From: Symbiodinium microadriaticum
Taxonomy: Eukaryota; Sar; Dinophyceae; Suessiales; Symbiodiniaceae
DNA length: 64,000 nt
Direction: 5' to 3'
Assembly: GCA_001939145.1 (NCBI GenBank)
Contig: LSRX01000844.1
Span: 72,301 to 136,300 of the forward strand
Made by a program: the position numbers and the translations under genes. The notes beneath the pieces were generated by a model. It worked only from the letters and a program-made list of their open reading frames with translations. It had not been told where the DNA came from and ran no database searches. Of the stretch, positions 50,971 to 60,658 are shown in pieces. Within the stretch, counting starts at the first letter, position 1; every line of letters starts with the position of its first letter.

Positions 50971-51024
50971 GAATGCGTATAGAAATCCATGAAGCATTTC
51001 GGCCCGTTAAGGCTGCCGTTCAAG
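50971..51024 (+). CDS. Probable exon, joins 50779-50820 in phase
   Basis: GTATAG|GA acceptor, MRIEIHEAFRPVKAAVQ, G|GC donor. G + GA gives Gly before MRIE. Confidence 0.5.
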
Positions 51025-51257
51025 GCTTGGGCATGCCTTCAGGGCAGGAAGCGCCCCTGTCAGGATCCTGCCGTGCATGCGCATGGTTCATAACACGGTT
51101 TAGGGTTTGGGGCCGCGAGGTTAAGCTAATATTTCACGGGGATCGGAATATAGTTTCAATAGTTCCTAAAAGTACCGATTCACCATTATTGGTCGTAGCA
51201 ATACAAATAATACCCGTCATGAAGACGTAGCAGCGCAACCAAGTCGGGTGTTTCCAG

Positions 51258-51290
51258 CCGCTGCCCAGCGTCACAAAATCCCTTTGATGA
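51258..51290 (+). CDS. Possible exon
   Basis: TTTCCAG|CC acceptor (phase agrees with 51024), AAQRHKIPLM; 3' edge unclear. Confidence 0.3.
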
Positions 51291-51560
51291 TGCCCTACAC
51301 CCTGAACCCTTAAACCTTCAACCCTGAACCCTGAAGCCTAAACCCTAAAACCCTAACACCCTAAACCCTCCTACGCCCCCTTTAACCCCGAATCCTGCCT
51401 GTCCTAAACCCTAAACCCTGAATCCTAAATCCGAAATCACCAAGCCTCAACATCCCTCAACCCTAAACCCCAAACTAAACCTGAATCCCAAGTATCCTGG
51501 GATCCCCCAAACCCCCAAACCCTACCCAGTACCCTAAAAACCCTAGGCCCCAAACCCTAA
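51290..51560. repeat. CCCTAAA/CCCTGAA block
   Basis: Loose C-strand telomere-like units. Confidence 0.85.
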
Positions 51561-51754
51561 AAGCCTACACCCGCAACCCCAGCCAATCAACCCTAAACCC
51601 CGGCTTTCAAGGCTCTGAGCCCTATGAGCACTAGCATCACTAGCAACCCAATAAAACCCATTTGTCAAACCCCCCCCATAAGCCCCAAAAGCCCTGTAAG
51701 GCCCTAGAAGCCATACGCAACCCTATAAAGCCCCTAGGCCCTAGACTTGCGCAG

Positions 51755-51814
51755 ATCCACCTTCAGCCAAGCGAAGCGTCCCTCGACGACGACTTCCAGC
51801 ATCTCCTCTCCATG
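51755..51814 (+). CDS. Probable exon, unknown protein
   Basis: GCGCAG|ATC acceptor, IHLQPSEASLDDDFQHLLSM, ATG|GTACTG donor; the frame stays coding-like for VLAAAF beyond. Confidence 0.55.
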
Positions 51815-52501
51815 GTACTGGCCGCGGCCTTTAGAGGAGGGGTCTGGAGATTAGGGTGTAGGGTTTAGGGTTTAGGGTTTTGGGGTTTATAGGGTTTTAT
51901 GCAGTGGCTAATGTCAGGGTCCTTTTAATAAACCCCCCCCCTGAGGTTGTTTTGCGCGGGGCTCTCTTGGGGCATGGTTTGGGTGGGGGGTCCTAATAAA
52001 GTTCCTTCCGTAATTAGTCAAGTAGTATTAACTAGTAAATAGTAGTTTTAGCTTTTCTTAATTAGCTTCTTAGTCTGCTACCTTTTTTTTTTTCAGGGAT
52101 TTTCGGCGGGAGGTATTTTTATTATGACCCCTTTTACTTATTATTTCGACCCACCCTCTATAAGCAATTGTTTGGGCATTTTGGCTACGCAATTAAAACT
52201 CAAGCAAATCGGGAAATTTTGGGCGGGGGAGGTTTCTTTATTATGACCCGGATTATTAAATGGACCTCGACATTAGAGGGTTTTATCTGGGTTTTTGTTT
52301 TGGGGTGTAGGGTTTGGGGTTTTAGAGGGTTCCATGTAGTGATTCAGGGTTTTGCATGCTTTTACTTTGAAGTTCAGGGTTTACTCTACTTTGAGGTTTA
52401 GGGTTCAAGGTGTTAGAGCCTTGAACTCACGGTTTAGAGGGTTTGGGGTTTCGGGCTGAGGGTTTGGAGTTAAGGGTTTTGGGGTTTTGAGCAGGGTTCA
52501 G

Positions 52502-52577
52502 AGAGTTGGCAATGCCAACGCCTCAGCTGCTGGTAAAGCGAGTTTCAGAAAGCAACTGCGCTTCCCAGAGTCCCCTG
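52502..52577 (+). CDS. Probable exon, unknown protein
   Basis: GTTCAG|A acceptor, ELAMPTPQLLVKRVSESNCA then SQSPL, CTG|GTTTTA donor at phase 0, agreeing with the next exon. Confidence 0.55.
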
Positions 52578-52584
52578 GTTTTAT

Positions 52585-52700
52585 TAGGGATTTAGGGGTT
52601 GATAGGGTTTAGGGCTTAGGGTTTTAGGGCTTAGGGTTTAGGTTTAGGGCTTCGGGTTTAGGGTGTAGGGGTTTAGGGTTTAGGGCTTAGGGTTCTGGAT
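52585..52700. repeat. TTTAGGG array
   Basis: G-strand array filling the short presumed intron between two exons. Confidence 0.9.
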
Positions 52701-52707
52701 GTAGCAG

Positions 52708-52779
52708 AAATCCGAGAAGTCCGGGGAGCGAACTAAGGTTAGGAGGATTGCGCACTTCTTGGAGAATGTCTGTCTGTAA
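52708..52779 (+). CDS. Probable terminal exon, basic
   Basis: GTAGCAG|AAA acceptor, KSEKSGERTKVRRIAHFLEN VCL then TAA. Phase 0 join with the previous exon. Confidence 0.55.
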   Translation, partial: KSEKSGERTKVRRIAHFLENVCL

Positions 52780-52859
52780 GAATTTAGGGGTTTAGGGGTT
52801 TGGGTTTAGCGTTTAGGGTTTAGGGTTTAGTGGTGAGAATTGAAAATGCAGGAGACAAC

Positions 52860-53410
52860 AGCATGATGGCGGTAGCAGCAACCACAGTTTGGTGTTCAAG
52901 GTTGTGCTGGCCTTGGCGTCACACTCTAGCGGAAAGCCCTTTGCACAAACTCAGTCTCTGTAACCGGCCTCAAACCATAAATCTGGACGAAAGCCTCATT
53001 CCATCTTGAACAGTCTGAATCAACTCTTCGGGCCCTGGGGAATGATTGCGTGATCAAAGCCATTAAAAACCCAACTCCCTAATGAAGGCCCGCACCCCTC
53101 ATGAAACCGCCACCGCCCAAGTCTACGGCACGTTCTTGGTCCTATGCTTCCCTCGAGCAGTCTTGCATGATGCTAATGGTGATAACGGCGGCATGATTCG
53201 ACAATGATGATGGCTGTTCTGATTATGACGACAAGATTGAAATCGATAACGATGAAGGTAGAAGGTTAAGGAGATGATAACGGTCACCATGATGACAAAG
53301 CAGTTTCGATTATGACTTCGATGTTCTCAAAGACAGCCGTACTTGCAATGACATCGTCAGCGGCAATGCGCAATGCACAGCATAATTGTAAAAATGTAGG
53401 TGCCCTTTCA
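52860..53410. other. No gene recognised
   Basis: Unique sequence with weak GATGATGA repeats (53200-53290). No supported exon. Confidence 0.4.
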
Positions 53411-53421
53411 ATCGTGTCAAA

Positions 53422-53733
53422 ATGGCGATTGTAGTGACGGTTCTAAGTTATAAGGTCCATGAACATGCGAAAGAGCATGGCAACACGGATGTGGATGAGC
53501 TGCCCAGAAAAGTGATGCAATTTGCATCAGCTTTTTTCCGGGACTGGGACCAGATAGCTTTGGTACCCCAATCAGCAAATCCACCGCTCCTGCCACGGCG
53601 TTCAAGGAAACCAAAACAACTAAACCACAACAACACACCAAGTAAAGGCCTAAAGAGCCTAAGACTTCGAAGAACCTTAAAAAATCCCTTCCTGAACCCT
53701 ATTAGACCCCTCACTCTGAACCCCAAGCTCTGA
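53422..53733 (+). CDS. Possible exon or 103-aa ORF
   Basis: From ATG: YKVHEHAKEHGNTDVDELPR, KVMQFASAFFRDWDQIALVP, QSANPPLLPRRSRKPKQLN look coding; the last 30 residues are telomere-like CCCTAAA derived. It probably ends earlier at a splice site. Confidence 0.35.
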   Translation: MAIVVTVLSYKVHEHAKEHGNTDVDELPRKVMQFASAFFRDWDQIALVPQSANPPLLPRRSRKPKQLNHNNTPSKGLKSLRLRRTLKNPFLNPIRPLTLNPKL

Positions 53734-53894
53734 AGCCCACAAAGCCAAACCTTTAAGCCTTAAACCCTCAACTTCAATAATCCGCGAGTGCATATTTTTG
53801 GCCAAGGTCGGCACTTGGTCTTCCAGCCCCGGGCCAAGGTGTCCCAGGCTCCCAGAAACTCCAACAGCATTATGACAGTCTCTTTTATTGTGCG

Positions 53895-54070
53895 AATGAG
53901 TGTATGTATGTATGTATGTATGTATGTATGTATGTATGTATGTATGTATGTATGTATATGTATGTGTGTGTGTGTATGTATGCATGTATGTATGCATGCA
54001 CGTATGTATATAGGTATTGACACATACATGCATACATGCATGCCTGCATGCGTACATGCAGGCAAGCATA
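53895..54070. repeat. GTAT tetranucleotide array
   Basis: About 17 perfect ATGT units then GTGTATGCATG variants; six overlapping ORFs come from it. Confidence 0.95.
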
Positions 54071-54294
54071 CAAGCTTGTCCTTTGAATGTAGTACCGACT
54101 CTTGCTTTGTTTTGGCGATTCGTCTAAGGGGCCTTGATTGGGTTTTGCTGTGGCTTGCGGGCGGCCTTGTATAAGGGTGTTAGGCCTCCAAGAGGCTTGG
54201 GATAAGCAATGACGGAATTATGTCACCCGTATCCCGGACCCGGACGTGGTTTAGCAAAGTTGCGGAAGGGATCCGAGCACACGTTCCTTACGGG

Positions 54295-54362
54295 GATATT
54301 AATACTAATAGTAATACTAATAGTAATGCTAATAGTAATACTAATAGTAATACTAATAGTTC
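54295..54362. repeat. TAATACTAATAG 12-bp minisatellite
   Basis: Five to six units. In the + frame from 54209 it would encode repeated ILIV, a membrane-like stretch; most likely incidental. Confidence 0.9.
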
Positions 54363-54424
54363 CTTCCTCTAGGTTGGGAAGTCTTTGTGTTTGCAACGGG
54401 GATACCTACGGCGCCCTATCATAG

Positions 54425-54511
54425 GTACCGGACCTTGAGAAGGACCCGGGACCCACTGTGGAAGCGTCATTGCAAAGGCAGCTGCTGCACAATTTGACTC
54501 TCCGGCTCCGA
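54425..54511 (+). CDS. Probable exon of the PG-rich repeat protein
   Basis: CATAG|GTA acceptor, VPDLEKDPGPTVEASLQRQL then LHNLTLRLR, followed by GAAACCC (possible GA donor). The EKDPGP piece resembles the KDPGPGEY of the exon at 57120. Confidence 0.55.
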
Positions 54512-54549
54512 AACCCTAAACCCTACACCCTAATCACCAAACCCCGAAG

Positions 54550-54687
54550 GATCAGCCCCCGAGGTTCCACACCCCGGATTCCGTTATTATGCTCAATAGC
54601 CATGACCAGGCCCTGGGCAGCATGACCCAGGCGATCGCATCACAAGCAAGCGAGGCCCACCTGGATCTGGGCACGGTGGAGTTCGGA
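54550..54687 (+). CDS. Probable exon, unknown segment of the same gene
   Basis: CGAAG|GAT acceptor, 46 codons: DQPPRFHTPDSVIMLNSHDQ, ALGSMTQAIASQASEAHLDL, GTVEFG, GGA|GTTGCG donor. High GC at third positions. The longest clean exon in this group. Confidence 0.6.
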
Positions 54688-54888
54688 GTTGCGGGGTTTT
54701 TTGGTACTTTCGGGGCTTTGGGGTCTAGGGTCTGGGGCTTGGGGAGGGGGTGGCAACCCCTAAACCCTAAACCCTGAACAGCCCTAAACCCTAAACCCTG
54801 GGGGCTGTAAGGACCCTTGTGATTGGCTTCAGGGCTGAGGAGTTTGAGGAGTTTGAGGCTTTGTGGATCAAGTCTAGGGTCTAATTTA

Positions 54889-54963
54889 GGGGCCTAAATA
54901 CCAGGGTTGAGGATAGTTATAGCATAAAATACCCCCAAACCCGACTCTAATTATCAGTAGAGG
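54889..54963. mobile_element. MITE-1 copy, diverged
   Basis: GGGGCCTAAATACCAGGGTT, centre ATAGTTATAGCATAAAAT, right ACCCCCAAACCCGACTCTAA. Confidence 0.6.
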
Positions 54964-55098
54964 CTTGGGTTTGTAGTGATAGTTTAATTCGATGCAGACC
55001 TGTGGGCTTTCATTCTGCCGGTTGGTTCAGAGTTTGCCGGCAGTTTAGGGTTTTGTTGACAACCCCCCCATTCATCGCGCAACCGAAGCCCCAAAGAG

Positions 55099-55118
55099 TT
55101 TAGGGTTTAGGGTTTAGG
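55099..55118. repeat. Minimal telomeric insert with flanking duplication
   Basis: Just under three TTTAGGG units between CAACCGAAGCCCCAAAGAG (55080-55098) and CAACCGAAGTCCCAAAGAA (55119-55137). Confidence 0.9.
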
Positions 55119-55330
55119 CAACCGAAGTCCCAAAGAACAACTCAACACCCTAATCCCTAGACGTCTTTCATCTTAAAAAAAACCCATTTCAAGCATCCCG
55201 AAAGGTGGGACGAGGGTCTCTCTACTAAGATCTCCTCTTTGGGACTCGAGGGGGGGGGGGGTAGGCTGAAGAGCTTGGCTACTTTGAGCCCTGAAGGCTT
55301 CAGGGTTTCGGGTCCGATGCCTATCGCCAG

Positions 55331-55389
55331 GGATCCCTTGGGAGCTGAGTAGTATGATCTACCTGCCAGCCGACAGGGAGATGGAACAG
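55331..55389 (+). CDS. Probable exon, unknown segment
   Basis: CGCCAG|GG acceptor, IPWELSSMIYLPADREMEQ, CAG|GC donor. Confidence 0.55.
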
Positions 55390-55479
55390 GCTGAGCCCTT
55401 TACCCAACCTAAACCCTACACTCCAATGGCTGTTTTTGAGTTCGCATCTGAGCCGGCCTAGGCGGCTGTTAGCACTGCT

Positions 55480-55645
55480 GCAAGAAACCCTAGACCCTAA
55501 ACCCTAAACCCCTAAATCCCTACACCCCTAAAACCCCTAAACCCCTAAACCCCTAAACCCCTAAACCCCTAAACCCCTAAACCCTAAACCCAAACCCCTA
55601 AAGCCCTAAAGCCCAAAACCCTAGACCCTAAGACCCTAAAACCGC
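55480..55645. repeat. CCCCTAAA array
   Basis: C-strand array including eight near-perfect octamers (55535-55590). Confidence 0.95.
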
Positions 55646-55648
55646 CAG

Positions 55649-55714
55649 AGGCCCGGCCTACTCCATCCGGAAGAGTTGCCCCTGGTCCACAACACGGCGA
55701 GCAAGGGCCCCAAG
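55649..55714 (+). CDS. Probable exon, unknown segment
   Basis: CGCCAG|AGG acceptor, RPGLLHPEELPLVHNTASKG PK, AAG|GTTTGC donor. Strong G/C-ending codons. Confidence 0.55.
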
Positions 55715-55919
55715 GTTTGCTTTGCCGTTGAGGGTTTGGGGTACCCTTTAAACCCTAAACCCTATGGAGTTAGAGTATAGGGTTTAGGGTTTAGGGTTTA
55801 GGGTTTAGGTATAGGGTTTAGGTTTTGGGGTATAGGGTTTGAGGTTTACGGTTTCGGGCTTGGAGTTCTTTTTTGGAGGGGCTTTGCGGGCGACCATATA
55901 GTTCAAAAAGGGTTCTACG

Positions 55920-56160
55920 ATGTCAACCATCATCATCATCCTCCTCCTCCTCCTCATCATATCCTGCCCCTCATCATCATCCTCATATTTCCTCCTCATC
56001 ATCAACATCCTCCTCCTTCTCCTCATCATCATCGTCATCATCGCCAGCATCACCATCATCACCATCATCACCATCGTCACCATCATCGCCATCATCACCA
56101 TCGTCACCATCATCGCCATCATTATCATCATTATCATCATCGTCATCACCATTATATTAG
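55920..56160. repeat. ATC/CTC trinucleotide array
   Basis: Imperfect CATCAT and CTCCTC runs with a CACCATCATCGCCATCAT higher-order unit. Confidence 0.95.
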
Positions 56161-56491
56161 TAATAAGAACCCTAAGAGTAGAGGACCGGTTGTGCAAGGT
56201 TTATTAAAAGGTCTTCTGGGGTTCTAGAGGGCCTGGGGGCTCGTGGGAGCCTGAGGGCGAGGCCCGCGGATGAAGAGTATGGGGCAGTATAGGGGTTCAT
56301 AGTTGGGTTTATCGGCTCCATAGGCCTCATAGGGTTCATAGCCGGGGTGTAGGATTGACGGGTTGCGGGTTGAAAGTTTAGGTTCTCGGGGATAAAAGTG
56401 TGGATTTAGGGTTCTTTCGAAGAGAAATGCAGGAGGGTTGGGATGCTCCGGAGTGATGCCATTGCGTGTGGATTGTGCGTGCATGCATTAG

Positions 56492-56635
56492 TTGAAATTA
56501 CAACCCGGCACGATGCTCAACGCCAGGTGGGTCGAGTGTAAAGCATCAGTGCGCTCAAGCTGGACCCCCGTGGTCCTGCAGTTCCAAACCCCAAGCCTTG
56601 TATCCGAAGTTTCCGGACGCCTACCTGCCCCCTGA
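56492..56635 (+). CDS. Possible exon, unknown protein
   Basis: ATTAG|TTG acceptor, LKLQPGTMLNARWVECKASV, RSSWTPVVLQFQTPSLVSEV, SGRLPAP then TGA. The minus strand is also open over 64 codons. Confidence 0.4.
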   Translation: MKLQPGTMLNARWVECKASVRSSWTPVVLQFQTPSLVSEVSGRLPAP

Positions 56636-56807
56636 ATCATGGCCAAGTCCTGTTCTCGGAATCGTATCTTCCTGAGCGCCAACTCTTCTGATTACCGACC
56701 GCAAGCCGTGAACGCCAAACCCCAAACTCCGAAGCCCTCAACCCAAAGCCTTAAGCCCCCAAACTCTTGCGATCCTTATACAGGAGCTCCTACATGTGCA
56801 TAAAACA

Positions 56808-56890
56808 TATATATATATATATATATCTATATCTATATATATATATATATATATCTATATATATATATATCTCTCTCTCTCTCTCTCTGT
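56808..56890. repeat. TA and TC dinucleotide tract
   Basis: (TA)n, (TATATC)n, then (TC)n. Confidence 0.95.
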
Positions 56891-57119
56891 ATGTGTATCT
56901 ATACAAGTAAGAAATCACGGCGCAAGAAAGCCCAACTACTTAAGCCCACAAGCCCGTAAACCCCAAACCTTGCACTAGCCCTAAACCCATCCTAAGCCCT
57001 TACAGCAAATCCTAAACCCTGAATTACCCCGAAACCCTCACCCCAAACCCCCTAAACTGCCCTAAACCCTTGAGAAAAGCACAAGGCCCTGAACCGTAGA
57101 GCGGAAAGTAACACCCAAG

Positions 57120-57194
57120 GATCCGGGGCCCGGTGAATACCCACGTGCCGAGCCGTCCACGTGGAAGTACACGGCTCCTGGGCTTTTTCTATAG
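57120..57194 (+). CDS. Exon with a sperm-tail PG-rich (SHIPPO) repeat
   Basis: CCAAG|GAT acceptor, DPGPGEYPRAEPSTWKYTAP then GLFL and TAG (or a GC donor inside GGGCTT). PGPGxY followed by a Lys and AP about ten residues later is the signature of the STPGR/SHIPPO repeat found in outer-dense-fibre-like and ciliary microtubule-inner proteins. The host cell should therefore be flagellate, in line with a dinoflagellate. Confidence 0.6.
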   Translation, partial: DPGPGEYPRAEPSTWKYTAPGLFL

Positions 57195-57464
57195 GGCTTC
57201 AGGGCTGTTTAGGGGTTCTCTAATTCCAAAAGGGATCGAGAAGGGGATCCAAAGGCCATGTATGTATCTTGAAGGGTTTAGGCTTTGATGGTTCAGGGGT
57301 CTTTTGCTTTTTTTTTTTATTCCGGGAGTCTGGTCAAAGGGTTTATGGGTTTGGATCCCGACTTTAGAGCCAAACCGTACTCCGTCTAAACTTTTCGGCA
57401 TAAGGGTTCGCTCCAGGGTTCATTCAGGGTTCAGGGATTCGGGGGTTGAATCAGAGCTTGCCAG

Positions 57465-57503
57465 GCCGCTCCTGCGAATCGCTTCACCAAGGACTTCTGT
57501 TCG
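57465..57503 (+). CDS. Possible exon of the same gene
   Basis: TGCCAG|GCC acceptor, AAPANRFTKDFCS, TCG|GTTTAGG donor. Confidence 0.4.
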
Positions 57504-57580
57504 GTTTAGGGAGTGTTTGGAGCTTAGACTTTGAGTTTGGCGTCCAGCGGTCCAGTTTGTTTTTTCTTTGGGTGGTTCAG

Positions 57581-57632
57581 GGAGCAGAGGTTTCTCGACC
57601 TGCGTGTTGATTTAACCTACAAAGAGCAATGA
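57581..57632 (+). CDS. Possible terminal exon
   Basis: GTTCAG|G acceptor, EQRFLDLRVDLTYKEQ then TGA. Begins with the same EQRF as the exon at 58104. Confidence 0.4.
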
Positions 57633-57664
57633 TAGGAGTATTGGCAAGGAGGGAGCAGCAGTGT

Positions 57665-58042
57665 TAGCGGGAGTGGTGGTAGCGCAGCAGTAGTAGTAGC
57701 AGCAGGAGGAGGAGTAGTAGTAGTAAGTAGTAGTAGTCACGCGGTCGCCGAATCTTCCAATGATTCTTTGCGATGGCAGGCAACAATATGTTCCCTGCGA
57801 AAGTGACAATGGTAGTAGTAGTTGTAGTCGTCGTCGTAGTAGAAGAAGAAGAAGTAGTAGTAGTAGCAGCAGTGCTGGTAGGAGTAGTGGTAGTCGTAGA
57901 CGCAGGGGTAGTCGTAGTAGTCGTCGTCGTAGGCATAGTCGCAGTAGTTGTAGTCGTAGGCATAGTCGTAGTAATCGTAATTGTCGTCGTCTTCGTGTTC
58001 GTCGTCGCTGTGCTAGTGGTTGTTTTCGTCGTCGTAGTAGTA

Positions 58043-58077
<35 letters not shown>

Positions 58078-58095
58078 GGTAGTAGTAGTCCGGCC
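57665..58095. repeat. GTA/GTC trinucleotide region
   Basis: About 430 bp of imperfect GTAGTA and GTCGTC units; overlapping Arg/Ser/Val-rich ORFs are artefacts. Confidence 0.95.
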
Positions 58096-58103
58096 ACCGG
58101 CAG

Positions 58104-58190
58104 GAGCAGCGATTCTTCGACGAACAGCCTGGCTCTGAGACTAGGGCCCGGAGTTTACCAGGACCTTGTACAAGCTTTAAACGGTTGTAA
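58104..58190 (+). CDS. Probable exon, PG motif
   Basis: GGCAG|GAG acceptor, EQRFFDEQPGSETRARSLPG then PCTSFKRL and TAA. DNA of the first 20 bases resembles 57581-57600, so one may be a diverged copy or an alternative exon. Confidence 0.45.
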   Translation, partial: EQRFFDEQPGSETRARSLPGPCTSFKRL

Positions 58191-58301
58191 GGGTTTCTGG
58201 CAAGGTGAGGATTGAGGTTCATACCGGAGCTGCTGCAGCTGTTAATGCCCTTGCTCTTTTTGCTCTGCTGGCTTCTGTTGTTACTGTAGTTTGCCACTGA
58301 A

Positions 58302-58320
58302 GCCGTCTGCGTCAGACGGC
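58302..58320 (+). other. Perfect 8-bp stem hairpin, CGT loop
   Basis: GCCGTCTG CGT CAGACGGC. No T-run follows. Function unknown. Confidence 0.5.
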
Positions 58321-58423
58321 CACAGCGAGGCAGTCAGACAGTCTTTCAGTGAGTTAGCAAAAGTCAGTTGGTTAGTTCGCTAGCAAGATAGTAAATCAGA
58401 TTCAGACATTGGTTGTTGGAGTG

Positions 58424-58552
58424 ATGTTTGCCAAAACAGCAGTTCGTCGGCACAGGGCCATGCCTGCGACTGTAGCCGCAATTGCAATCATGCCGACCGC
58501 GTTGCCAGAAGCCGCTAGCTGCCAGTGGCCGCTAGATGCCCTGAGGCTCTAA
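58424..58552 (+). CDS. Possible 42-aa ORF or first exon
   Basis: MFAKTAVRRHRAMPATVAAI, AIMPTALPEAASCQWPLDAL RL then TAA. Basic, Ala-rich N-terminus could be a transit peptide. Unique sequence, no repeats. Confidence 0.3.
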   Translation: MFAKTAVRRHRAMPATVAAIAIMPTALPEAASCQWPLDALRL

Positions 58553-58589
58553 AACCCCAAAGTCCTATATGCGGATTGGAGACCCTACT

Positions 58590-58645
58590 ATAGTACCCCA
58601 AATAGTAGGATCCTTATCATAAGGACCCCCAAAACAAGGTACCCC
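58590..58645. mobile_element. MITE-2 core copy
   Basis: AGTACCCCAAATAGTAGGAT, CCTTATCATAAGGACC, AAACAAGGTACCCC; collinear with 26560-26612 but lacking the outer arms. Confidence 0.6.
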
Positions 58646-58765
58646 TTGTTCTTCTCCTTAACCCTGAACCCAACACCCAAAACCCACAAAGAAACCCAAA
58701 ACCCTAAACCCAAAACCCTAAGCCCTAAGACCTTAAGCCCCAAAAGCCCTGTATCCTTACTGAAG

Positions 58766-58814
58766 GAGAGCAAAGACTCCTGGGCCCGGCTCCTACGCCG
58801 CTCCCTCGGATCCG
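58766..58814 (+). CDS. Possible exon
   Basis: CTGAAG|GAG acceptor, ESKDSWARLLRRSLGS, G|GC donor. Basic. Confidence 0.4.
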
Positions 58815-58849
58815 GCCCAGAATTTTGGGGTTTGCGGAGGGTTTTGTGG

Positions 58850-59030
58850 GGTTTAGGGGTTTAGGGTTTAGGGTTTAGGGGTTTAGGGGTTTAGGGGTTT
58901 AGGGGTTTAGGGGTTTAGGGTTTAGGGGTTTAGGGTTTAGGGTTTAGGGGTTTAGGGTTTAGGGGTCTAGGGGTTTAGGGGTTTAGGGTTTAAGGTTTAG
59001 GGGTACAGGGTTTAGGGTTTAGGGTTTGGG
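58850..59030. repeat. TTTAGGG/TTTAGGGG array
   Basis: About 24 units, one of the cleanest G-strand arrays in the window. Confidence 0.95.
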
Positions 59031-59169
59031 AGTCAGTTTCGGAGTGTCGAACGGCTCAGGAGAGTACAGGAGGGTTTAGGAGGATTTAGGAGGGCTTGAG
59101 AAGAATTTCGGGCTTACGAGGAGTTCAGGGTCTAGTGGTCTACTGGCGGATGCTGTCATACTATCATAA

Positions 59170-59263
59170 GGGCCTGAACAATTACCAAAACTGGTTTGGG
59201 GGTTCCTTATTATAGTTATAGTATAATAAACACCAAAACCCTATTCTAATTATTAAGGCCCCC
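59170..59263. mobile_element. MITE-1, best-preserved copy
   Basis: 94 bp; left GGGCCTGAACAATTACCAAA, right CTATTCTAATTATTAAGGCC then CCC. Arms pair imperfectly over about 45 bp around an AT-rich centre (TATTATAGTTATAGTATAAT). No coding capacity. Ends 12 bases before a splice acceptor. Confidence 0.8.
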
Positions 59264-59275
59264 GCATTACTACAG

Positions 59276-59332
59276 TTCGTGGTAGATATTCGTCTGCCAG
59301 GCCGTGCAGGGACGCACACCCGATGGGCTTGA
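59276..59332 (+). CDS. Possible terminal exon
   Basis: ACTACAG|TTC acceptor, FVVDIRLPGRAGTHTRWA then TGA. Confidence 0.4.
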   Translation, partial: FVVDIRLPGRAGTHTRWA

Positions 59333-59759
59333 ATCTCAGTCCTCTTCTGGTGACGGTTTAGGGCTTAGGGTATAGGCTTTTTGGGACTTGTGGTTTTATA
59401 GTTCGGATGTTCAGTTGTTTTCAAGGCCTTTTGGAGCTGGATATCATTTTTTAAAGCCTTTCTTCCATGTGTGTTCTGAGGATCCTTTCCGAAGCAGGTC
59501 TTTAGAGTTTTTTAGCGTGGAATTAAGCTGTTAAGCCACCACGCCCTGCATTGATTCTTCAAGTCCAAGAAGTGTCAAACTGTAGTCTCGAGATGCACAG
59601 AGCCAGGAGCATTGAACCCCAAGGAGCATTGAACCCCAAACCTCTCAGAGGCCGTCGCCGTCATCACCGTCAAAAACTGCATCATGATAGCGACGATCAT
59701 AGCAACAATAAAATCATATTGCTGGTATATGCTGGTACAGGTTTCCGTCGTAGCAAATC

Positions 59760-59995
59760 TAGCTATGATGATGATGATGATGATGATGACAATCTTCTTC
59801 TTCTTTTTCGCCATCACCTGTAATATGATAGTGTGATCTGTCATCACCATCACCAACACCAGTATCATCGTCGTCATCATCATCATCATCATCGTCTTCT
59901 GCTTCATCATCATCATCATCATCATCATCAAATTCCCCATCATCACCACCATCGACATCATCGTCGTCATAATCATCATCATCATCAGTGCCTGC
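59760..59995. repeat. GAT then CAT trinucleotide arrays
   Basis: (GAT)n at 59764-59790 and (ATC)n at 59870-59990, opposite phases of the same repeat. Confidence 0.95.
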
Positions 59996-60026
59996 ATCAA
60001 TGTCTGCATCAGCCTCGTGACAGCAG

Positions 60027-60152
60027 GCATCATAAGGGTGATTCTGTGCGTTGATGACCAGCAACCGCAAGCCAACACTTCGGCATCTGAAGGGGCACGA
60101 CGTTCCTTCCCAGTGCGGTCCAGTCAGGACCTCATGTTCTGGGCATCGGAAG
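60027..60152 (+). CDS. Probable exon upstream of the membrane exon
   Basis: CAGCAG|GC acceptor, 41 codons: IIRVILCVDDQQPQANTSAS, EGARRSFPVRSSQDLMFWAS E, then G|GTAAGG donor, a consensus donor. Ends in phase 1, and the next exon supplies two bases (GG), giving Gly-Gly-Asn across the junction. Confidence 0.6.
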
Positions 60153-60658
60153 GTAAGGAATCCCCATAAGGATTGCTATGAGGGTTCCTCCCAGGGTTAC
60201 CACAGAGAACCCCCAACGCCAACATCAACATCATGTTTCGTGTCGTGCTGTGAGCAAACAGGTCTGCCCGGAAGCCCCGGCCCCACGTGAGCCCTTTGTT
60301 CTAAGGGTATGCTTCGGGTAACGACCGACATCCGAAATTCGACACCATACCGTAAAATCTTGAAAGCCTAAACCCTGAACTACGTAAATCCTACAACAAG
60401 TCCCAAGCTGTGAGCCCGAAACCCCGAGCCGTAATTCTCAAACCCCACACCGCCGAGCTCTATAGGAACTTTGGTTCTTGCATGCGAGCTGCAGTGTACA
60501 GGAATTCGGAATTATGGTAATGTTGTGTTTAGAGTTAGAAGTTGTAGTTCTTGATGTAGGGCCAGGGCAAGTTTAAATTTAATCACAACTCAGGGCCGCA
60601 GCGCAACATGTAAGGTTTCAGGTTCGGGAGTCTTGGTTTAGGTTCAGGGTTCAACTAG

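Noticed and set aside
54209-54424. Small membrane protein with ILIV repeats
   Set aside because: The hydrophobic part is entirely a 12-bp minisatellite; the flanks are better explained as intron and an exon starting at 54425.
57612-58215. Arg/Ser-rich and Leu-rich ORFs on both strands
   Set aside because: Products of GTA/GTC repeats; not SR proteins.
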